A DNA stretch of 64,000 bases from Thalassobaculum_A sp040219615 (GTDB lineage: Bacteria; Pseudomonadota; Alphaproteobacteria; Thalassobaculales; Thalassobaculaceae): assembly GCF_040219615.1 (NCBI RefSeq), contig NZ_JAVJSE010000008.1:1-64000 (forward strand), written 5' to 3'. Position numbers and translations under genes: made by a program. The notes beneath the pieces were generated by a model. That model worked only from the letters and a program-made list of their open reading frames with translations, searched no databases and was not told where the DNA came from. Each line of letters opens with the position of its first letter. Positions within the stretch are counted from its first letter, which is position 1. Shown here one piece after another: positions 59,461 through 64,000 of the stretch.

Positions 59461-59518
59461 AGGGGCAGGTCCGGCACGGCGGCACGGTTCCGACGGGCCG
59501 GGACGGACGGAGACTGGA

Positions 59519-60052
59519 ATGGCCGAAGATGCGCTCGACGACATCGAAGGTGTCGGCGACGGACCCGAAAAGAAGCGGATCAGCGGCAAGCGGCTGATCA
59601 TATTCGGCGCGATCCTGCTGCTGGTGCTGATCGGCGGCGGGGTCGGCGCGGCGTTCATGCTCGGCCTGTTCGGCGGCCAGGAGCCGCCGCCGGCCGAAGA
59701 GGGAGCCGCGGCACAACCGGCACCGCCGCCGCCGCCCTCGTCGCAGCGGGCGTTCTTCTTCGAGGTGCCGGATCTGATCGTCAACCTGAACACCAGCGGC
59801 CGGAAGTCGACCTTCCTGAAGATTAAGATCGCCCTGGAACTCGAGAGTCCCCAGGACGTCGATCGGATCAACGACGTGCTTCCCCGCATTGTGGACAACT
59901 TTCAGGTCTATCTGCGCGAGCTTCGGGTCGACGACCTGAACGGCTCGGCTGGAATGTATCGGCTGCGCGAGGAGTTGCTGCGCCGGGTGAACATCGCGGC
60001 GCGTCCGGTCAAGGTCCGCGACGTGCTGTTCAAGGAAATGCTGGTCCAATAA
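59519..60052 (+). CDS. fliL: Flagellar basal body-associated protein FliL
   Basis: Inner membrane protein of 177 residues near the stator. One transmembrane segment at about 26-47 (LIIFGAILLLVLIGGGVGAA), a Pro/Glu linker, and a periplasmic domain with FFEVPDLIVNLNTSGRKSTF and a C-terminal VRDVLFKEMLVQ. The ATG at 59519 has CGGAGACTGGA upstream and gives a normal-length protein. fliM begins 10 bases later. Confidence 0.95.
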   Translation: MAEDALDDIEGVGDGPEKKRISGKRLIIFGAILLLVLIGGGVGAAFMLGLFGGQEPPPAEEGAAAQPAPPPPPSSQRAFFFEVPDLIVNLNTSGRKSTFLKIKIALELESPQDVDRINDVLPRIVDNFQVYLRELRVDDLNGSAGMYRLREELLRRVNIAARPVKVRDVLFKEMLVQ

Positions 60053-60062
60053 GGCGACTGTG

Positions 60063-61088
60063 ATGGCGACAAACGACGATCTCGCGGCTGAATGGGAGTC
60101 CATGGGGGACGACGACGGTGAGGACGTCGGTTCCGCACGGGTCCTCAATCAGGACGAGATCGACAGCCTGCTGGGCTTCGACGAGGCCGGCGCCGGCGAT
60201 TCCGACACCTCCGGCATCCATGCGATCGTCAACTCGGCGCTGGTCTCCTACGAACGCCTTCCGATGCTGGAGGTGGTGTTCGACCGCCTCGTGCGCATGA
60301 TGTCGACCAGCCTGCGCAACTTCACGTCCGACAACGTCGAGGTCTCGCTCGACAACATCACCTCGATCCGGTTCGGCGACTACCTGAACTCGATCCCGCT
60401 GCCCGCCATGCTGTCGGTCTTCAAGGCCGAGGAATGGGACAACTTCGGCCTGCTGGTCGTCGACTCCGCGCTGATCTACTCGATCGTGGACGTGCTGCTC
60501 GGCGGCCGCCGCGGCACCGCGGCGATGCGGATCGAGGGCCGGCCCTACACCACGATCGAGCGCAACCTGGTGGAGCGCATGGTCAACGTGGTGCTGAGCG
60601 ACCTGTCGGCCGCCTTCGACCCGTTGAGCCCGGTCACCTTCCGGTTCGACCGGCTGGAGACCAACCCGCGTTTCGCGACCATCGCCCGGCCGGCCAACGC
60701 GGCGGTGCTGGCGCGGCTGCGGATCGACATGGAGGACCGTGGCGGCCGGCTCGAGCTGATGCTGCCCTACGCCACGCTGGAGCCGGTGCGCGAACTGCTG
60801 CTGCAGATGTTCATGGGCGAGAAGTTCGGCCGCGACTCGATCTGGGAGACCCACCTGGCCAACGAGTTGTGGAACACCGAGGTCGAGCTCGACGCGGTGC
60901 TGGACGAGATCGTGATGTCGCTGAACGACGTGCTGAACCTGAAGCCGGGCAGCCGGATTCTGCTTAACGCCATCCCGACCTCGACCATCGACATGCGTTG
61001 CGGCAACGTCTCGCTGTTCAGCGGCAAGATGGGGCGCAAGAGCGGCAACATCGCGGTGCGGATCAGCAACCGACTGCGCAAGATGTGA
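60063..61088 (+). CDS. fliM: Flagellar switch protein FliM
   Basis: C-ring switch protein of 341 residues. The CheY-binding N-terminal peptide is VLNQDEIDSLLGF (about 28-40). Middle domain has ALVSYERLPMLEVVFDRLVR and VDVLLGGRRGTAAM; the C-terminal SpoA-like domain contains VELDAVLDEIVMSLNDVLNL. The ATG at 60063 follows an in-frame GTG at 60060; either could be used. With FliN it controls rotation direction. Confidence 0.97.
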   Translation: MATNDDLAAEWESMGDDDGEDVGSARVLNQDEIDSLLGFDEAGAGDSDTSGIHAIVNSALVSYERLPMLEVVFDRLVRMMSTSLRNFTSDNVEVSLDNITSIRFGDYLNSIPLPAMLSVFKAEEWDNFGLLVVDSALIYSIVDVLLGGRRGTAAMRIEGRPYTTIERNLVERMVNVVLSDLSAAFDPLSPVTFRFDRLETNPRFATIARPANAAVLARLRIDMEDRGGRLELMLPYATLEPVRELLLQMFMGEKFGRDSIWETHLANELWNTEVELDAVLDEIVMSLNDVLNLKPGSRILLNAIPTSTIDMRCGNVSLFSGKMGRKSGNIAVRISNRLRKM

Positions 61089-61164
61089 CGAGGCGCGATG
61101 TGACGAGGCCAGCCAGGGTGAAGCGCGTCGAGGTCGGGCAGGCCGGGACAGGAAAGGTCGCCGG

Positions 61165-61680
61165 ATGAATCTCGACCTGGGGCTCAATCTCCTGCTGATC
61201 GTGTTGCTGCTGCCGACCGTGGTCTACGTCGTGCTGCTGCAGCGGCGCCTGGCATCGCTCCGCGCCGACCGCGACGCGGTCGACGCGGTCGTCGAGCGCA
61301 TGAACGAGGCGACCCGGCGGGCCGAGGCGAGCCTCAAGGGCATCCGGCAGGCGGCCGAGCAGGCCAAGGTCACGCTGGACGAGCCGGTTGCCCGCGCCCA
61401 GGCGCTGCGCGATGAGCTGACCTATCTGGTGCAACGCGCCGACGCCGCCGGCGACCGGCTGGCCGGTGGGATGTCGAGTGCCGGCGAGGCGACGGCCGCC
61501 CCGTCGCCGGCCGCCCCGTCGCCGGCCGCCCCGGGGACGGCCGGACGCCCGCGGCCGGCGAGCCGGCAGCCGAGGCCGTCGGCCGGACACCCGTCGGCCG
61601 CAGCGCCGGAGAACGAGTCCGACGACGTTCGGTCGCAGGCCGAGCGTGATCTGATGAACGCCCTGAGGAACGTGCGCTGA
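61165..61680 (+). CDS. DUF6468-type membrane protein in the fliM operon
   Basis: Protein of 171 residues. One N-terminal transmembrane helix (LGLNLLLIVLLLPTVVYVVL), then a long coiled coil (about 27-100) with SLRADRDAVDAVVERMNEAT and ELTYLVQRADAAGDRL, a Pro/Ala/Ser-rich linker with tandem AAPSP units, and a closing DDVRSQAERDLMNALRNVR helix. I recognise it as the DUF6468 kind found beside fliM and motE in alphaproteobacteria; function unknown. Next gene starts 2 bases after its stop. Confidence 0.7.
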   Translation: MNLDLGLNLLLIVLLLPTVVYVVLLQRRLASLRADRDAVDAVVERMNEATRRAEASLKGIRQAAEQAKVTLDEPVARAQALRDELTYLVQRADAAGDRLAGGMSSAGEATAAPSPAAPSPAAPGTAGRPRPASRQPRPSAGHPSAAAPENESDDVRSQAERDLMNALRNVR

Positions 61681-61682
61681 CC

Positions 61683-62561
61683 ATGACCTACGACCGTCGA
61701 GGGCGCCGCGCGCCCAAGCCCGACGATTCGACGCCGGCCCCGGCCCGGGCTGTTCCGGCCGGTGCCGGCCGTCCCGCAAAGCCGGGCCTGACGAACCCGG
61801 CGGTGGCGGCCGCGGCCGCCGCCACGCCGAACGCCGCCCGCCTGGCGAAGGGCGGCAAGGCAGCCGCCGGACGGTCCGCGGGCAAGGTTCCGTCGCCGCG
61901 TCGCCGCGGCTTCGGTCCCCGGCTGCTGCCGTTGACCGCGCTGGCGGCGGCCCTCGTCCTGTCGGTCAAGGTCGGCGCTGTCTGGGAACGCCGCGCCGAA
62001 GTGCCGTCGATGTTCACCCTCGACATGGCGGTCTCGGTCGGCAGCCCGGCGGTGGCCGCCGGCGATGGAAAGATCGGGACGCTTCAGGTAGCGGCGGCCG
62101 ACGACAAACCGGCCGCGTCGGGCGACGCAAAGGTCGACCCGTTCGCGCTCGGCAAGTCGCAGATCGAGCTGCTGCAGAGCCTGTCGGAGCGCCGCAAGGA
62201 GCTCGATGCGCGCGAGCGGGCGATCGAACAGCGCGAAGGCCTGCTGACCGCGGCCGAGCATCGGATCGAAAGCAAGATCGAGGAGCTCAAGGCGGTCAAG
62301 GCGGAGATCGAGGAGCTCATCAAGAAATACGACGCGCAGGAGGAGCAGCAGATCGCCGGCCTGGTGAAGATCTACGAGACCATGAAGCCGAAGGACGCGG
62401 CCCGAATCTTCAACGAGCTTGACATGGACGTGCTTCTTGAGGTCTTCGAGCGGATGAAGGCATCGAAGACCGCGCCGGTACTCGCCGACATGGACCCGGT
62501 GAGGGCCAAGGAGATCACCATGCGGATCGCCGAGCGCAAGAAGATGCCGGACATGAACTGA
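61683..62561 (+). CDS. MotE-like protein (MgtE N-terminal-type domain)
   Basis: Protein of 292 residues. A disordered basic Pro/Ala N-terminus (about 1-75), a transmembrane segment at about 80-97, a periplasmic coiled coil (about 155-220, RIESKIEELKAVKAEIEELI) and a C-terminal domain with IYETMKPKDAARIFNELDMD, like the MgtE N domain. It fits MotE, a periplasmic chaperone needed for the stator protein MotC in Rhizobium; it follows fliM, and the MotB-like gene is 1 kb on. Confidence 0.82.
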   Translation: MTYDRRGRRAPKPDDSTPAPARAVPAGAGRPAKPGLTNPAVAAAAAATPNAARLAKGGKAAAGRSAGKVPSPRRRGFGPRLLPLTALAAALVLSVKVGAVWERRAEVPSMFTLDMAVSVGSPAVAAGDGKIGTLQVAAADDKPAASGDAKVDPFALGKSQIELLQSLSERRKELDARERAIEQREGLLTAAEHRIESKIEELKAVKAEIEELIKKYDAQEEQQIAGLVKIYETMKPKDAARIFNELDMDVLLEVFERMKASKTAPVLADMDPVRAKEITMRIAERKKMPDMN

Positions 62562-62574
62562 CGGGCCTGCGGCG

Positions 62575-62590
62575 TTTACGACCGATTAAC
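62575..62590 (+). promoter_or_regulatory. Candidate CtrA box upstream of the second cheY
   Basis: TTTA, seven bases, TTAAC: one mismatch in the first half-site of TTAA-N7-TTAAC. It lies 82 bases before the second cheY ATG, in the only sizeable gap of the fliL-to-motB region. Confidence 0.4.
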
Positions 62591-62671
62591 TGCTATCGCA
62601 TAGCGTCTTGACGGGGACGAACCGGCGAGGGGTACCCCCAGGGCGAAAGGTTCGATTGGAGGACTAGGCAT

Positions 62672-63058
62672 ATGGCGGTCGATAAGAACATGGCGGTGCT
62701 CATCGTCGACGACTACAAGACGATGCTGCGGATTATCCGCAATCTGCTGCGCCAGATCGGCTTCAACAACGTCGACGAGGCTTCCGACGGGGCTACAGCG
62801 CTGCAGAAGCTGCGGCGCGACACTTTCGGTCTGGTCATCTCGGACTGGAACATGGAGCCGATGACCGGTCTCCAGCTTCTGAAGGAAGTACGGGCCGACG
62901 AGAAGCTGCGCGGTACCCCGTTCATCATGGTGACCGCGGAAAGCAAGACCGAGAACGTGATCGCGGCCAAGAAGGCCGGGGTCAACAACTACATCGTCAA
63001 GCCGTTCAACGCCGCGACGCTCAAGACCAAGATGACCGCCGTCCTGGGCGAGTTCTAG
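62672..63058 (+). CDS. Chemotaxis response regulator, CheY-like (second copy)
   Basis: Receiver-only protein of 128 residues with Asp58 in LVISDWNMEPMTG, acidic pocket IVDDY, Thr in IMVTAES and Lys in YIVKPFN. These are the classic CheY residues, and the sequence is closer to motor-binding CheYs of alphaproteobacteria than the copy in the cheA operon. Followed by a CheZ-like phosphatase and a MotB-like gene, which suggests action at the motor. GGAGGA precedes the ATG. Confidence 0.9.
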   Translation: MAVDKNMAVLIVDDYKTMLRIIRNLLRQIGFNNVDEASDGATALQKLRRDTFGLVISDWNMEPMTGLQLLKEVRADEKLRGTPFIMVTAESKTENVIAAKKAGVNNYIVKPFNAATLKTKMTAVLGEF

Positions 63059-63082
63059 GGACGGCCAGGCGGGAGCGGAGGC

Positions 63083-63511
63083 ATGACGGTCGAGACCGCC
63101 AGCGCTTCCGGGCGTGCCCGCGCTGAAATCGAATCCATCGACCGCGAGCTTCAGGAAGCTTTCGACAGGATCATCGACGCCGTCGAGCGGGTCATGACCG
63201 CGACCGAGGCGATGGCACCCGATCTCACCGCCGGCATCAATGCCGCGGTCACGGAGATCCTGGAGGCCTCAAGCGTCCGCGACATCGCCGGCCAGCGCCT
63301 GACCGCGGTCCGGGTCGCCGTCGACCGCCTCGAAGCGGACGGCACCCGGAATGAAGGCAGCCCCGAAAGAAAACGTGACAAATCCGCGAAAGTAGGGGAA
63401 AAACAGGATCGCGGGTCGGCTTCGGAAAGCGGGTTGCTCAACGGTCCCCAATTGCCCGGTGCAGCCAGAACCCAGACGGAGGTCGATGCGCTGTTCGACA
63501 AACTCGACTAG
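63083..63511 (+). CDS. CheZ-like CheY phosphatase
   Basis: Small helical protein of 142 residues. The likely active-site helix reads SSVRDIAGQRLTAVRVAVDR: Asp and Gln keep the D-x-x-x-Q spacing of the CheZ catalytic pair. The C-terminus (TQTEVDALFDKLD) resembles the CheY-binding tail of CheZ, joined by a disordered Lys/Arg/Ser linker. It is shorter than E. coli CheZ (214). Its position right after cheY supports a role in dephosphorylating CheY. Confidence 0.75.
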   Translation: MTVETASASGRARAEIESIDRELQEAFDRIIDAVERVMTATEAMAPDLTAGINAAVTEILEASSVRDIAGQRLTAVRVAVDRLEADGTRNEGSPERKRDKSAKVGEKQDRGSASESGLLNGPQLPGAARTQTEVDALFDKLD

Positions 63512-63517
63512 GCGCGC

Positions 63518-64000
63518 ATGTCCTTGTCCCGGCAAACGCCTCGGGAGCCCGACAAGGGGGCCAGCCAGCCGCTGTTCCTCAGCCTGTTCCTGCTCCTGCT
63601 GGCATTTTTCATCCTCCTGAACGCGCTTTCGACCATCGAGCCGGGGCGGAGCGATCGCGTGCTCGAAAGCGTCCAGCGGTCGTTCACCGCGGCGCTGCAG
63701 TCGCGTTTCGGCGACAGCATCCTGGAGGCCGACCCTGGCCAGGCGATCGGCGAGTCGACCCGGGCGCGCATCGGCGCGATCTTCCAGCAGACCCTGCCGG
63801 TCGCCCGTGTCACCGTGGAGCCGGACGGCAACCCGATCTACGTGTCGGCGCCGGTGGCACGGGTCTACGCACCGGGGGCCGGCGGACTGACCCCGGTCGG
63901 CGAGCAGCTGGCCCGGCAACTGGCGCCGTTGCTGGCCTCGCCACCGGCCGGCTCGGTGATGGAACTCGACATCCTGTTCTCGATGCCGGCCGCCGAGCGT
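63518..64000 (+). CDS. MotB/OmpA-like protein, 3' end outside the window
   Basis: The first 161 codons lie in the window. A short cytoplasmic start is followed by a single transmembrane helix (LFLSLFLLLLAFFILLNALS, residues 19-38) and a periplasmic region, as in MotB. The ion-binding Asp that lies at the start of this helix in MotB (normally A-D-L) is absent: Ser22 occupies its place when the AFFILL segment is aligned. The C-terminal peptidoglycan-binding OmpA domain would be beyond the edge. It may be a MotB-like helper rather than a working stator. Confidence 0.65.
   Translation, partial: MSLSRQTPREPDKGASQPLFLSLFLLLLAFFILLNALSTIEPGRSDRVLESVQRSFTAALQSRFGDSILEADPGQAIGESTRARIGAIFQQTLPVARVTVEPDGNPIYVSAPVARVYAPGAGGLTPVGEQLARQLAPLLASPPAGSVMELDILFSMPAAER

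Larger units (their letters stand above)
59160..59518. other. Divergent control region between flgF and fliL
   Basis: No gene in these 359 bases. It holds a leftward sigma-54 promoter (59225-59239), two FlbD-like motifs (59290-59316) and a rightward sigma-54 promoter (59446-59460). The motifs sit between the two promoters and could serve both. Confidence 0.7.

Noticed and set aside
1..64000. CRISPR arrays, tRNA genes, insertion sequences or phage attachment sites
   Set aside because: No regularly spaced repeats, tRNA-like cloverleafs, transposase motifs or flanking direct repeats were seen. The only tandem repeats are in-frame 15-bp units inside genes.

Overview
This is a high-GC window from an alphaproteobacterium, probably of the Rhodospirillales type (the order is an inference; no rRNA is present). 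The evidence is a set of Caulobacter-style regulators that rarely occur together elsewhere: ChpT, CtrA, SciP, FlbD, FliX, FlbT and FlaF, all inside one flagellar and chemotaxis locus. Almost every gene belongs to flagellum assembly, motor control, chemotaxis or flagellin glycosylation. I saw no tRNA, rRNA, CRISPR array or insertion sequence.

Layout. 1-421: the start of a leftward gene resembling a HoxF/FdsB-type dehydrogenase subunit, and a DUF3553 protein. 665-7050: chpT, then a chemotaxis operon cheA (hybrid)-cheW-cheY-cheB-cheR. 7184-9805: ctrA (leftward), divergent from fliI-fliJ. 9817-11825: a non-flagellar AraC regulator with a divergent oxidoreductase. 11844-24131: a long leftward operon, in reading order fliF-fliH-fliN-motA-flbD-flhA, then after a 145-bp gap flhF-flhG, a repeat-rich FliK-like protein and a HAD hydrolase. 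fliG is not at its usual place. 24343-26263: a TPR-glycosyltransferase, and sciP on the other strand. 26425-30551: fliK-flgD-flgE (leftward).

30989-47753 is a flagellin and glycosylation island. It has three small flagellins (about 275 residues), flbT, flaF, three more TPR-glycosyltransferases, and pseB, pseG, an SpsF-like nucleotidyltransferase, a Pse-associated methylase, a WbqC-like protein, another methyltransferase and an FAD oxidoreductase. 47829-52449: a second flaF, flgK, flgL, a FlaG-like protein and a TPR protein. 52475-59159: two leftward operons, flgI-flgJ-flgN and flgF-flgG-flgA-flgH, with rightward fliX and dksA between them. 59519-64000: fliL-fliM-DUF6468-motE, then a second cheY, a CheZ-like phosphatase and a MotB-like protein cut by the window edge.

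How it fits together. Good sigma-54 (-24/-12) promoters lie before fliK, flagellin 3, flgK, flgI, flgF and fliL. Near three of these promoter regions there are copies of a near-palindrome GGCA-N5-TGCC, candidate enhancers for FlbD. CtrA-like boxes (TTAA-N7-TTAA, one mismatch) lie before cheA, sciP and the second cheY operon. Flagellins 1 and 2 have no sigma-54 promoter but share a leader hairpin with an AAAA loop, a plausible target of the flbT/flaF genes next to them. Flagellin 3 has a sigma-54 promoter, lacks that hairpin, and is followed by its own flaF. The locus therefore appears to hold two separately controlled flagellin modules, served by a family of FlmG-like TPR-glycosyltransferases and part of a pseudaminic-acid-type sugar pathway.
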